The notes beneath the pieces are model-generated. The model worked only from the letters and a program-made list of their open reading frames with translations, had not been told where the DNA came from and made no database searches. Below, piece after piece: positions 51,101-63,108 of a DNA stretch of 64,000 nucleotides. The DNA comes from Ianthella basta. Taxonomy: Eukaryota; Porifera; Demospongiae; Verongiida; Ianthellidae. The stretch spans positions 16,474,166 to 16,538,165 of the forward strand of contig OZ025868.1 in NCBI GenBank assembly GCA_964019415.1, in the 5' to 3' direction. The stretch's first letter is position 1. Every line of letters begins with the position of its first letter. The position numbers and the translations under genes were made by a program.

Positions 51101-54100
51101 TCCAATGCATCCTGTAGGGGGTCCAGTGCAATTTTGTAGGGGGACCAGTTCATCCTGTAGGGGGTCTTGTGCATTTTGTAGAGGTTCCACTGCATCTTGT
51201 AGGGGTCCAGTGCAATCTTGTAGGGATCCAGTGCATCTTGTTGGGATCCAGTGCATCCTTTAGGGGATTCAGTGCATCTCGTAGGGGGTCCAGTGCATCC
51301 TGTAGGGGATCCAGCGCATGCTGTAGGGGGTTCAGTGCATCCTGTAGGGGGTCTTGTGCATGCATGTTGTAGAGGGTCCAGTGCATCTTGTAGGGGGTCC
51401 AGTGCATCCCATAAGGGGTCCAGTGCAATCTATAGGGGGTCCATTGTGCCCTATAGGAGGTCCAGTGCAGTCTGTAGATGGTCCAGTGCATTGCATCCTT
51501 TAGGGGGTCCAGTGCATCCTGTAGGGGCCCAGTGCATCCCATAAGGGGTCCAGTGCAACCTATAGGTGGTCCAGTGCGTCCTATAGGGAGTCCAGTGCAT
51601 CTTGTACGGGGTCCAGTGCATCCTGTAGGGGGTCAAGTGCGTCCTATAGGGGTTCTTTGCACGTTGTAGGGAGTCCAGTGTATCTTGCTGGGGATCCAGG
51701 GAATCCTGTAGTAGGACCAGTGCATCTTGTAGGGGGTCCGGTGCATCCCATTAGGAGTCCAGTGCAATCTATAGGGGGTCTAGTGCACCTTGTAGAAGGT
51801 GCAGTGCATCCTGTAGGGGATCCAGTGCATCCTGTAAGCAGTCCAGTGCATCCCATAAGGGGTCCAGTGCAACCCATAGGGGGTCCAGTGCGCCCTATAG
51901 GGGGACCAGTACATCCTGTAGGGGTCCAGTGCTTCCTGTAAGCGGTCCAGTGCATCCCATAAGGGGTCCAGTGCATCCTGTAAGGGGTCCAGTGCATACT
52001 GTATGGGGTCCAGTGCATATTGTAGGGGGTCCAGTGCATCCTGCAGAGGATCCAGTGCATTCTGTAGGGGATCCAGTGCATCCCAAAAGGAGTCCAGTGC
52101 AACCTATAAGGGATCCAGTGCATCCCATAAGGTTTCCAGTGCAACTCATAGGGGAGAAGTGAGGACTTCTCAGCTGGCTCAGGCATCAGAAAGGGTTGGT
52201 TCTCTAATACCAGCTTCACAACAGGGTTGAAAACTCTGGTCGAAACATCGGCAAGGTTTTCAACCCTGTTGTGAAACTGGTATTAGAGAACCAACCCTTT
52301 CTGAACTCATAGGGGATCGAGTGCATCCTATAAGGGGTCCAGTGCATCCTGTAGGGGTCCAGTGCATCCTGTAGGTGGTGCAGTACATCTTGTAGGGGGT
52401 CCAGTGCATCCTGTAGGAGATCCAGTGCATCATGTAGGGGGTGCAGTGCAACCTATATGGGGTCCAGTGCATCCCATAAGGGGTCCAGTGCAACCAATTT
52501 GGCCGGGGTCCATGCAGTGCATCCTATAAAAGGTCCAGTGCATCTTGTAGGGGTCCAGTGCATCTTGTAGGGGGTTCAGTGCATCCTGTAGGGGATCTTG
52601 TGCATCCAGTACAGGATCCAGTGCATCCTGTAAGGGGTCCAGTGCATCCTGTAAGCGGTCTAGCGCATTCTGTAGGGGGTCCAGTACGTCCTGTAGGGGG
52701 TCATGTGCATTTAGTAGAGAGTCCAGTGCATTCTGTAGAGGATCCAGTGCATTTTGTACGGGATCCAGCGCATCCTGTAGGGGATCCAGTCCCTGTAGGG
52801 GTCCAGTGCATCCTGTAGAGGGTCCTGTACATCCTGTAGGGGTCCAGTGCATCTTGTAGGGGGTCTAGTGCATCTTGTAAAGGGTCCAGTGCATCCCATA
52901 AGGGGTCAAGTGCAACCTGTAGGGGGTCCAGTGCATTTTGTCGGGGGTCTAGTGCATCCTGTAGGGGATCCAGTGCATCCTGTAGGGGATCTAGCGCATC
53001 CTGTAGGGGATCCAGTGCATTTTGTAGGGGATCCTGTGCATCATGTAGGGGGTCCAGTGCATTTTGCAGGGGGTCATTGCATCCTATAAGGGGTCCAGTG
53101 CCACCTATAGGGGGTCCAGTGCGTTCTATAAGGGGTCAAGTGCTTCCTGCAAGGGTCCAGTGCATCTTGTAGGGGTCCAGTACATCTTGTAGGGGGTGCA
53201 GTACATCCTGTAGGGGATCCAGTGCATCTTGTACGGGGTCCAGTGCATTTTGCAGGGGGTCATTGCATTCTATAAAGGGTCCGGTGCCACCTATAGGGGT
53301 CCAGTGTGTCCTATAGGGGGTCCAGTGCTTTTTGCAGGGGGTCCAGTGCATTTTGTAGGGGGTCCAGTGCATCCTGTAGGGGATCCAGTGCATCCTGTAA
53401 GGGATCCAGTGCATCATGTAGTGGGTCCAGTGCAACCTATAGGGGGTCCAGTGCATCCCATAAGGGGTCCAGTGCAACCTGTGGGGGATCCAGTGCATCC
53501 CATAAGGGGTCCAGTGCAACCCATAGGGTTCCAGTGCGCCCTATAGGTGGTCCAGTACATCCTGTAGGGGGTCCAGTGCATCATGTAGGAGGTCCAGTGC
53601 ATCGTGTAGGGGGTCCAGTGCATCTTTAGGGGGTCCAGTGCATCATGTAGGGGGTGCATTACAACTTATTGGGGGTCCAGTGCATCCCATAAGGGGTCCA
53701 GTGCAACCTATAGGGGGTCCAGTGATTCCCATAGGGTATCCAGTGCAACCCATAGGGAATCCAGTGCATCCTATAAGGGGTCCAGTGCATCCTGTAGAGG
53801 GTCCAGTGCATCTTGTAGGTGGTCCAGTGCATCTTGTAGGGGGTCCAGTGCATCCAGTAGGGGATCCAGTGCATCATGTAGGGGGTACAGTGCAGCCTAT
53901 TGGGGGTCGTGTGCATCCCATAGGGGATCCAGTGCAACACATAGGGGATCCAGTGCATCCTATAAGGGTCCAGTGCAACCTGTGGGGGATCCAGAGAGCC
54001 CTATAGGTGGTCCAGTACATCCTGTAAGGGGTCTAGTGCATCATGTAGGAGGTCCGGTGCATTGTGTAGGGAATACAGTGTAACCTATAGGGGGTCCAGT

Positions 54101-54184
54101 GTGTACAATAGGGGTCCAGTGCATCCTGTAGGGGATCCAGTACATCCTGTAGGGTATCCAGTGCATCATCTACGGGACACAGTA
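45166..54184 (+). repeat. 21-bp satellite array, block B
   Basis: About 9 kb, roughly 430 copies of the block A unit. Towards the right, variants such as CATCCCATAAGGGG, CAACCTATAGGGGG and CGTCCTATAGG become common, so the array is divergent and regionally structured. Confidence 0.95.
52187..52303. repeat. Hairpin-forming inverted repeat inside the satellite
   Basis: 48-bp arms (52187-52234, 52256-52303) with a single mismatch and a 21-base loop containing GGTCGAAACATCGG. It is unlike the surrounding 21-bp repeat and is a foreign insertion. A smaller hairpin GAGAAGT/ACTTCTC lies just upstream at 52154-52171. Confidence 0.9.
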
Positions 54185-55450
54185 TCTTGCCTCATCTTGT
54201 CTCATCTTGCCTCATCTTGTCTCATATTTTCTCATCTTGCCTCATCTTGTCTCATCTTGCCTCATCTTGTCTTGTCTTGCCTCATCTTGTCTCGTCTTGT
54301 CTCATCTTGCCTCATCTTGCCTCATCCTTCCTCATCTAGTCTCGTCTTGCCTCATCTTGCCCCATCTTGTCTCGTCTTGTCTCATCTTGCCTCATCTTGT
54401 CTCATCTTGTGTCATCTTGCCTCATCTTGTCTCATCTTGCCTCATCTTGTCTCGTCTTCCTCATCTTGCCTCATCTTGTCTCGTCTTATCTCATCTAGCC
54501 TCGTCTTGTCTCTTCTTGCCTCATCTTGTTTTCTCTTACTTGATCTTGTCTCATCTTGCCTCATCTTGTCTAGTCTTACTTGATCTGGTCTCATCTTGCC
54601 TCATCTTGTCTTGTCTTGTCTAATCTTGCCTCATCTTGTCTCGTCTTGCTTCATCTTGCCTCATCTTGCTTCATCTTGTATCATCTTGCCAAATCTTTCC
54701 TCATCTTACTTCATCTTGCCAAATTTCATCTCATCTTGTCTCATCTGCATCATCTTGTCTCATCTTGCCTCATCTTGTCTCGTCTTGCCTCATCTTACCT
54801 CATCTTGTCTCGTCTTGTCTCATCTTGCCTCGTCTTGTCTCATCTTGCCTCATCTTGTCTCGTCTTGCTTCATCTTGTCTCATCTTGCCAAATCTTTCCT
54901 CATCTTACCTCATTGTGCCAAATCTCGTCTCAACTTGTCTCATCTTGCCTCATCTTGTTTCATCTTGCCTCTTCTTGTCTCGTCTTGCCTCATCTTACCT
55001 CATCTTGTCTCGTGTTGTCTCATCTTGCCTCGTGTTGTCTCATCTTACCTCATCTTTTCTCGTCTTGCTTCATGTTGTCTCAACTTGCCAATTCTTGTCT
55101 CATCTTGTCAAATCATTCATCATCTTGCCTCATCTTGCCAAATCTTTCTTCATCATGCCTCATCTTGTCTCGTCTTTCTTTATCTTCTCTCATCTTGCCT
55201 CATCTTGCCTCATCTTGCCTCATCTTGCTTAATCTTGCCTCATCTCGTCTCATCTTGCCTCATCTTGTCTCATCTTGCCTCATCTTGCCTCATCTTGTCT
55301 CGTCTAGCTTCATCTTGTCTCATCTTACCTCGTCTTGTCTCATCTTGTCTCATCTTGTCTCATCTTGCTTCATCTTGTCTCATCTTGCCTCGTCTTGTCT
55401 CGTCTTGCTTCATCTTGTCTCATCTTGCCTCATCTTGCCTCATATTGTCA
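54185..55450 (+). repeat. 10-bp satellite array, block 2
   Basis: About 1.26 kb of alternating CATCTTGCCT and CATCTTGTCT units in the same orientation as block 1. It ends abruptly at GTCAACCAAACTT. Confidence 0.95.
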
Positions 55451-57190
55451 ACCAAACTTTATTTTAGGCCACTTCCTGTATTTTGTGGCCATCTGACAAA
55501 ATGTGGCCTAATTTTAACCTCATCCATGTGAAGAACTAGACCACATTTTGGGCCACCATTTTTATTCTTGGGCCACTTAACAATTTAATCGCATTTTAAC
55601 TTCATCCATGTGATGAACTAGACCTCATTTTGGGCCACCATCTTCATTTTTGGACCACTTGGCAAAATTTAATCGCATTTTATTCTCATCAATGTGAAGA
55701 ACCAAATCTCATTTTAGCCCACTTTCTGCATTTTTAGGCCATCTTTCAAAGATTTGCCTCATTTTGCTACTTTTTATGAGCCCCTGACAAAATTTCACCA
55801 TATTTAAACTTAATCCTTGTGAAAAAGTAAACCTCATTTTAGGCCACTTTCTGCATTTTTTGGTCGCCTGGCAAAAATGTCTCATTTTTAGCCATTTTTC
55901 TTTTTAGGCTACCTGACAAAATGTATTCTCATTTTTAAGTTTCTCACGTTTTAGTTAGTTTTTGCATGTTCTTAGGGTTAAAATTAGGGTTAACCGCATT
56001 TTTTTGTATGTCCAAATTTTCTGTATTTTCCAAATGTTTGAGCATTTTTTGGTACTTACAATTTTTCCTAGTTAAGGGTTGCTCTAACTCTTACATTTTG
56101 ACTTTAAACATGTTTTTATATATCTAATATTTTGCATATTTAATTTTTTTGTATTTCTTAATTTTTTTGGTAAGTTCATTGTTTCCAAAATTTTGTATTT
56201 ACAAACATGTTCTGCCTCTACATTTTTGTATCAGTAAAAGAATTTTGTTTAATTTTGCATGTCCAATTTGTTTTGTAGGTCCAATTTTTTCTTTTTTTCT
56301 ATATTGTTTGCTTATCCATTTTGGTATTTTTCAATTTTTTATTTCCTAGTTAGCTTTTACATTTTCTGACCAAATCTTTTTGAATGGCCACAAAATTTTT
56401 TATTTCTTTAATATTTTATATCTTCAAACATGTTCTTTTATCATTAAATTTTGTGTGTCTATAAATACTTTTTGTATTCCCAAATTTTTGTCATTAAAGT
56501 TATTAGTTTTCAAATTTTGTATTTTTGAACAATTTTGTTAGGGGCCCAAAATAAGTTGCAAAAAGTGGCAAATTTTTGAAATATGGCCTAAACATGCAGA
56601 AAGTGGCCTAAAATGAGATCTGATTTTTCACATGGATGAGGTTAAAATGAGAGTACATTTTGCCAGGTGCCCCAAAAATGCAGGAACTGGCCTAAAATAA
56701 GGTTTGGTTCTTCACATAGATTAGGTTAAAATGAAATCAAATTTTGCAAGGGGCCAAAAATAAATAACTAAAATAAAGAAAATGTTTGCACATTGGCCCA
56801 AAGATGCAGAATGTGGCCCAAGATGAAGTTTGGTTATTTACATGGAGAGGTTAAAAGGAGATTAAATTGTGTAAGGTGGCCAAAATGAAAAAGGCTCAAA
56901 AATGAGGCAACAGTTTGCCAGGTGGCCCAAAAATGCAGAAAGTGGCCTAAAACAAAATTTGGTTTTAAACATTGATGAGGTTAAAATGTGGTCAAATTTT
57001 GTCAAGTGGCCCAAAAATGCAGGAGGTGACCCAAAATGAGGTTTAGGTTCTCACATAGATGAAGTTAAAATGAGGTTACATTTTGCCAGGTTGCTTAAAA
57101 ATAAAAAATGGCTCTGCCAGGTGGCACAAAAAAGCAGGAATTGGCCTAAAATGAGGTTTAGTTCTTCACATTGATGAGGTAAAAACCACA
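55451..57190. repeat. AT-rich core with inverted 80-90-bp repeats
   Basis: Repeats at 55460-55930 carry TTAACCTCATCCATGTGAAG and GGCCAC...GCATTTTT. At 56575-57190 the same family appears inverted (CTTCACATGGATGAGGTTAA, TGGCCCAAAAATGCAGGA). Between them lies T-rich sequence (GTATTTCC, AATTTTTTG). No gene seen. Confidence 0.8.
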
Positions 57191-58860
57191 AATTTTTTTG
57201 CAGCATTAAAGACCAGTATTGCCAAGGATGCTAACCCCAAAGAAGAATCTATTCTTGTGGTAAAAGTAAAATCTTTGGGTCACCATTGAAAACATTGCAC
57301 CCAGACACTGCAGCAATGGGCCAATGAGCAAACTTGTTGTACCCATGTGCAGCACTAATTTCAAGGATGCTAACCTTAAAGAAGAATTTGTCACTGTCAT
57401 AAAATAAAATGTTTTAGTCAACATTTTATATAATTATGCCCAGAGACCACAGCAGAAGGCCAAAAACCAAATTTCTTACACCAATAAGGACAACTACTGC
57501 CAATGATGTAAACCCCATAAAAATCTGCCCCTTGTGTTGAAAATAAAATTTTGGGCCACTGCCTAAAATTACACCCAGTATTCACCATGCACAAACTAGC
57601 CCACAGCAGAATGCCCATTCATAAATGATTCCTATACCAGCATTGGCAGTGTGTGGTCATGTGCACTTCAATATTAAAGTCCAGGGAATATACATTTCTA
57701 AGGTACAACAATGAAAAAGAATTGATATGGCAGGTGCTAAAGATCTGGTTGTGTTCCTTTATGTACATGCTTGTGTACGTACATATGTATAATAATTCTT
57801 AAACATAAAAATAAGATTGGAAAACATGTTTATAATACAAAAAATGTAGAATTAAAAAAATGAAAGAAAACATTTTTGAGCGTACAAACATTTTGGACAA
57901 GAAAATTTTACTGATACACAAATTTAGAGGTAGAAGAACAAAAAATACAAAGTTATAAAAACAAAACTTGAATAAAAAATTTGGAAATACTGAAAACATT
58001 TTAAGAAAAAATGTAGAGACAAAGCATGTTTGGAGACATAAAAAATTAGACCAACTAAAAAATTAATTTTTTGGAAATGCAAAAAATTTGGAGACAAAAC
58101 CATTTCTGGCATATTGCAAGTGTAAAAGAAAAGTAATTCAGATAAAGAAAAATTTATAAATACAAAAATGATACTCATACATTTTGGGAATACAAAAAAT
58201 TGAAACTACAAAAATTGGCCATGCAAAGATCATTAAGAATGCAAAATTTTAGAGGTAGAAGTACATTAGAGATACATAAATTATAAAAATATTTGGAAAT
58301 GCAAAAACAATACATTGAAGATGCAAAAATTTAGAGACAGAAAAACGTATAAAAATTTGCAAAACTAAATATTTAACAATAAATTTTGGTGATGAGGAAA
58401 AACATTCTTGCAGCATCAAAAAGTTTTAAAGATATAAAATAGTTTAGATGTATGAAATGTTTTAAATACAAAAACGAGCAACAAAAACTTTGCAAATATA
58501 AAAAATTGAACATACAAAAATTGGGCATGTTAAAGATTTTAAACATACAATGCTTTAATTTCTCTAACTAAATCCGCTGCAAACACTGAATGTAACTTCT
58601 CTCTCTGCCCCAAGTAGTTGTGAACCTTATAACACAGGAGCATCTGATTGTAAGCACTCACATGGAAAAGTTAGATCTTTTTCTTGACTTTTGAAATTGA
58701 CCTTCACCATGTGTCAGCGCCACAAACTCACTTGCCATACAAAGATTTGCTGAGATGACTCATTGCCAGCTTCACGGGCAGCCATTGTCCCGTGACTTTC
58801 CTGTGACACCCTGTTAAAATGTCATAACACTTGGAGTGGAGCTTTGGAAAATGACTGCGT
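57191..58860. repeat. Degenerate tandem repeats, A-rich tract and unique island
   Basis: 57200-57610 holds about three diverged copies of a unit near 145 bp with AAGGATGCTAACC and AAAGAAGAAT. 57780-58560 is A-rich (TACAAAAA, AAAATTTGGA), like the T-rich segment inverted. 58560-58860 is non-repetitive and of ordinary composition. I find no coding frame. Confidence 0.65.
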
Positions 58861-61800
58861 AACTGGCAAGATGAGGCAAGATATAGCAAGATTAAGCAAG
58901 ATGAGGCCAGACGAGGCAAGAAATAGCAAGATGAGTCAAGATATTGCAAGATGAGGCAAGAAATAGCAAGATGAGGCAAGACGAGGCAAGATATAGCAAG
59001 ATTAAGCAAGATGAGGCAAGATGAGGCAAGATATAGCAAGATGAGGCAAGATATTGCAAAGATGACGCAAGAAATAGCAAGATGAGGCAAGATGAGGCAG
59101 GATTAGGTAAGATGAGGCAAGATGAGGCAAAATGAGTCAAGATATTGCAAGATGAGGAAAGAAATAGCAAGATGAGGCAAGATGAGGCAAGATATAGCAA
59201 GATTGAGCAACATGAGGCAAGATGAGACAAGATATAGCAAGATGAAGCAAGATTAGGCAAGATGAGGCAAGAAAAAGCAAGATGAGGCAAGATATAGCAA
59301 GATGAGGCAAAATGAGGCAAGATGAGGCAAGATATTGCAAGACGAAGAACGATGAGGCAAGATATTGCAAGACGACGCAAGAAATAGCAAGATGAAGCAA
59401 GATGAGGCAAGATATAGCAAGATGAAGCAAGATGAGGCAAGATGAGGCAAGATGAGGCAAGAAGTAGCAAGATGAGGCAAGATGAGGCAAGATATTGCAA
59501 GATTAGACAAGATATAGTAAGATGAGGCAAAATAAGTCAAGATATTGCAAGATGAGGCAAGAAATAGCAAGATAAGGCAAGATGAGGCAAGATATTGCAA
59601 GATTAAGGAAGATGAGGCAAGATGAGGCAAGATATTGCAAGATGAGGCAACATGAGGTAAGATATAGCAAGATGAAGCAAGATGAGGCAAGATATAGCAA
59701 GATGAAGCAAGATGAGGCAAGATATTGCAAGATTAGGCAAGAAATTGCAAGATGAGGCAAGACGAGGCAAGATTTTGCAAGATAAGACAAGATATAGCAA
59801 GATGAGGCAAAATGAGTCAAGATATTGCAAGATGAGGCAATAATAGCAAGATGAGGCAAGATGAGGCAAGATATAGCAAGATTAAGCAAGATGAGGCAAG
59901 ATGAGGCAAGATATAGCAAGATGAAGCAAGATGAGGCAAGATGAGGCAAGAAATAGCAAGATGAGACAAGATGTAGCAAGATGAGGCAAGACATTGCAAG
60001 ATGAGGCAAGAAATAGCAAGATGAGGAAGATGAGGCAAGATATTGCAAGATGAGGCAAGAAATAACAAGATGAGGCAAGATGAGGCAAGATATAGCAAGA
60101 TTAAGCAAGATATAGCAAGATGAAGCAAGATGAGGAAAGAAATAGCAAGATGAGTCAAGATATTGCAAGATGAGGCAAGATGAAGCAAGATGAGGCAAGA
60201 TGAGGTAAGATATAGCAAGATTAAGCAAGATGAGGCAAGATGAGGCAAGATATTGCAAGATGAGGCAACATGAGGTAAGATAAAGCAAGATGAAGCAAGA
60301 TGAGGCAAGATATAGCAAGATGAAGCAAGATGAGGCAAGATATTGCAAGATGAGGCAAGAAATTGCACGATGAGGCAGGATGAGGCAAGATATTGCAAGA
60401 TAAGACAAGATATAGCAAGATGAAGCAAAATGAGTCAAGATATTGCATAATGAGGCAAGATGAGGCAAGATATAGCAAGATATAGCAAAATGAAGCAAGA
60501 TGAGGCAAGATGAGGCAAGAAATAGCAAGATGAGGCAAGATATAGCAAGATGAGGCAAGAAATAGCAAGATGAGGCAAGAAATAGCAAGATGAGGAAGAT
60601 GATGCAAGATATTGATAGATGAGGCAAGAAATAACACGATGAGGCAAGATGAGGCAAGATACAGCAAGATTAAGCAAGACGAGGCAAGATATAGCAAGAT
60701 GAAGCAAGATGAGGCAAGATGAGGAAAGAAATTGCAAGATGAGGCAAGATATAGCAAGATGAGTCAAGATATTGCAAGATGAGGCAAGAAACATCAAAAT
60801 GAGGCAAGATGAGGCAAGATTAGGTAAGATGAGGCAAGATGAGGCAAGATATTGCAAGATGAGGCAAGAAAGAGCAAGATGAGGCAAGATGAGGCAAGAT
60901 TAGGTAAGATGAGGCAAGACGAGGCAAGAAATAGCAAGATGAAGCAAGATGAGGCAAGATATAGCAAGATGAAGCAAGATGAGGCAAGACGAGGCAAGAT
61001 ATAGCAAGATGAGGCAAGATGAGGCAAGAAATAGCAAGATGTGGCGAGATGAGGGTTAGATATTGCAAGATGAGGCAAGATAAAGCAAGATGCAGAAAGA
61101 TGAGGCAAGATTAGGTAAGATGAGGCAAGACGAGGCAAGAAATAGCAAGATGAAGCAAGCTGAGGCAAGATATAGCAAGATGAAGCAAGATGAGGCAAGA
61201 CGAGGCAAGATATAGCAAGATGAGGCAAGATGAAGCAAGATGAGGCAAGATGAGGCAAGATGAGGCAAGATGAGGCAAGATATTGCAAGATGAGGCAAGA
61301 AATAGCAAGATAAGGCAAGATGAGGCAATATATAGCAAGATTAAGGAAGATGAGGCAAGATGAGGCAAGATATTGCAAGATGAGGCAACATGAGGTAAGA
61401 TATAGCAAGATGAAGCAAGATGAGGCAAGATATAGCAAGATGAAGGAAGATGAGGCAAGATGAGGCAAGAAATAGCAAGATGAGGCAAGATATAGCAAGA
61501 TGAGGCAAGACATTGCAAGATGAGGCAAGAAATAGCAAGATGAGGAAGATGAGGCAAGATATTGCAAGATGAGGCAAGAAATAACAAGATGAGACAAGAT
61601 GAGGCAAGATATAGCAAGATTAAGCAAGATGAGGCAAGATATAGCAAGATGAAGCAAGATGAGGCAAGATGAGGAAAGAAATAGCAAGATGAGTCAAGAT
61701 ATTGCAAGATGAGGCAAGAAATAGCAAGATGAGTCAAGATGAGGCAAGATATAGCAAGATTAAGCAAGATGAGGCAAGATGAGGCAAGATATTGCAAGAT

Positions 61801-62847
61801 GAGGCAACATGAAGTAAGATATAGCAAGATGAAGCAAGATGAGGCAAGATATAGCAAGATGAAGCAAGATGAGGCAAGATATTGCAAGATAAGACAAAAT
61901 ATAGCAAGATGAGGCAAAATGAGTCAAGATATTGCAAGATGAGGCAATAATAGCAAGATGAGGCAAGATGAGGCAAGATATAGCAAGATTAAGCAAGATG
62001 AGGCAAGATGAGGCAAGATATAGCAAGATGAAGCAAGATGAGGCAAATTGAGGCAAGAAATAGCAAGATGAGGCAAGATATAGCAAGATGAGGCAAGATA
62101 TTGCAAGATGAGGCAAGAAATAGCAAGATGAGGAAGATGAGGCAAGATATTGCAAGATGAGGCAAGAAATAACAAGATGAGACAAGATATAGCAAGATGA
62201 GGCAAGATATTGCAAGATGAGGCAAGATATAGCAAGATTAAGCAAGATGAGGCAAGATATAGCAAGATGAAGCAAGATGAGGCAAGATGAGGCAAGTAAT
62301 AGCAAGATGAGGCAAGATATAGCAAGATGAAGCAAGATGAGGCAAGTTGAGGCAAGAAATAGCAAGATGAGGCAAGATATAGCAAGATGAGGCAAGATAT
62401 TGCAAGATGAGGCAAGAAATAGCAAGATGAGGAAGATGAGGCAAGATATTGCAAGATGAGGCAAGAAATAACAAGATGAGACAAGATATAGCAAGATGAG
62501 GCAAGATATTGCAAGATGAGGCAAGATATAGCAAGATTAAGCAAGATGAGGCAAGATGAACAAAGAAATAGCAAGATGAGTCAAGGTATTGCAAGATGAG
62601 GCAAGAAATAGCAAGATGAGTCAAGATGAGGCAAGATATAGCAAGATGAAGCAAGATGAGGCAAGATATTGCAAGATAAGACAAGATATAGCAAGATGTG
62701 GCAAAATGAGTCAAGATATTGCAAGATGAGGCAAGATATAGCAAGATTAAGCAAGATGAGACAAGATGAGGCAAGATATAGCAAGATGAAGCAAGATGAG
62801 GCAAGATGAGGCAAGAAATAGCAAGATGAGGCAAGATATAGCAAGAA
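58861..62847 (-). repeat. 10-bp satellite array, inverted block 3
   Basis: About 4 kb of AAGATGAGGC units (complement of blocks 1 and 2) mixed with AAGATATTGC, AAGATATAGC, AAGAAATAGC and AAGATTAAGC. These decamer variants form longer higher-order repeats. Confidence 0.95.
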
Positions 62848-62918
62848 GATACAGGCACTTATAAAGCATACATGCATGCATAATTATATTCATACGTAAG
62901 AATACGTAAGATACTACA
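62848..62918 (-). mobile_element. Truncated 3' LTR of a Ty3/gypsy-type element
   Basis: On the minus strand, directly after a polypurine tract GGGGGGAGGAGT (62919-62930), the sequence TGTAGTATCTTACG begins as LTRs do. It contains a TATAAG box, then breaks off into the decamer satellite after about 70 bases. Confidence 0.6.
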
Positions 62919-63108
62919 ACTCCTCCCCCCATAAAAGGATAGCTCATACAATACATGCTCGTAACCACACAGTACAAGAAAAACCAGATAATCAGTGAGG
63001 TGAGGGGTCAAATCGGTCAGGTTCTTTCCGCATTCGACGCGGATAACGAGCTGTCGAAGAATCAGTCAACAGAGTTTCAGCTGTATCAGTGGATGATGGT
63101 TCCTCAGT

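Noticed and set aside
40600-54000. Long frames (up to about 700 codons) of LQDALDP, MHWTPYR or VHPVGGP repeats
   Set aside because: A 21-bp period equals seven codons, so any stop-free unit stays open. There is no gene structure, and all frames look alike.
43637-62977. Hydrophobic HLASSCLILP-type frames that look like membrane proteins
   Set aside because: Translation of the 10-bp satellite (30 bases equals 10 codons). Present in several frames and both orientations.
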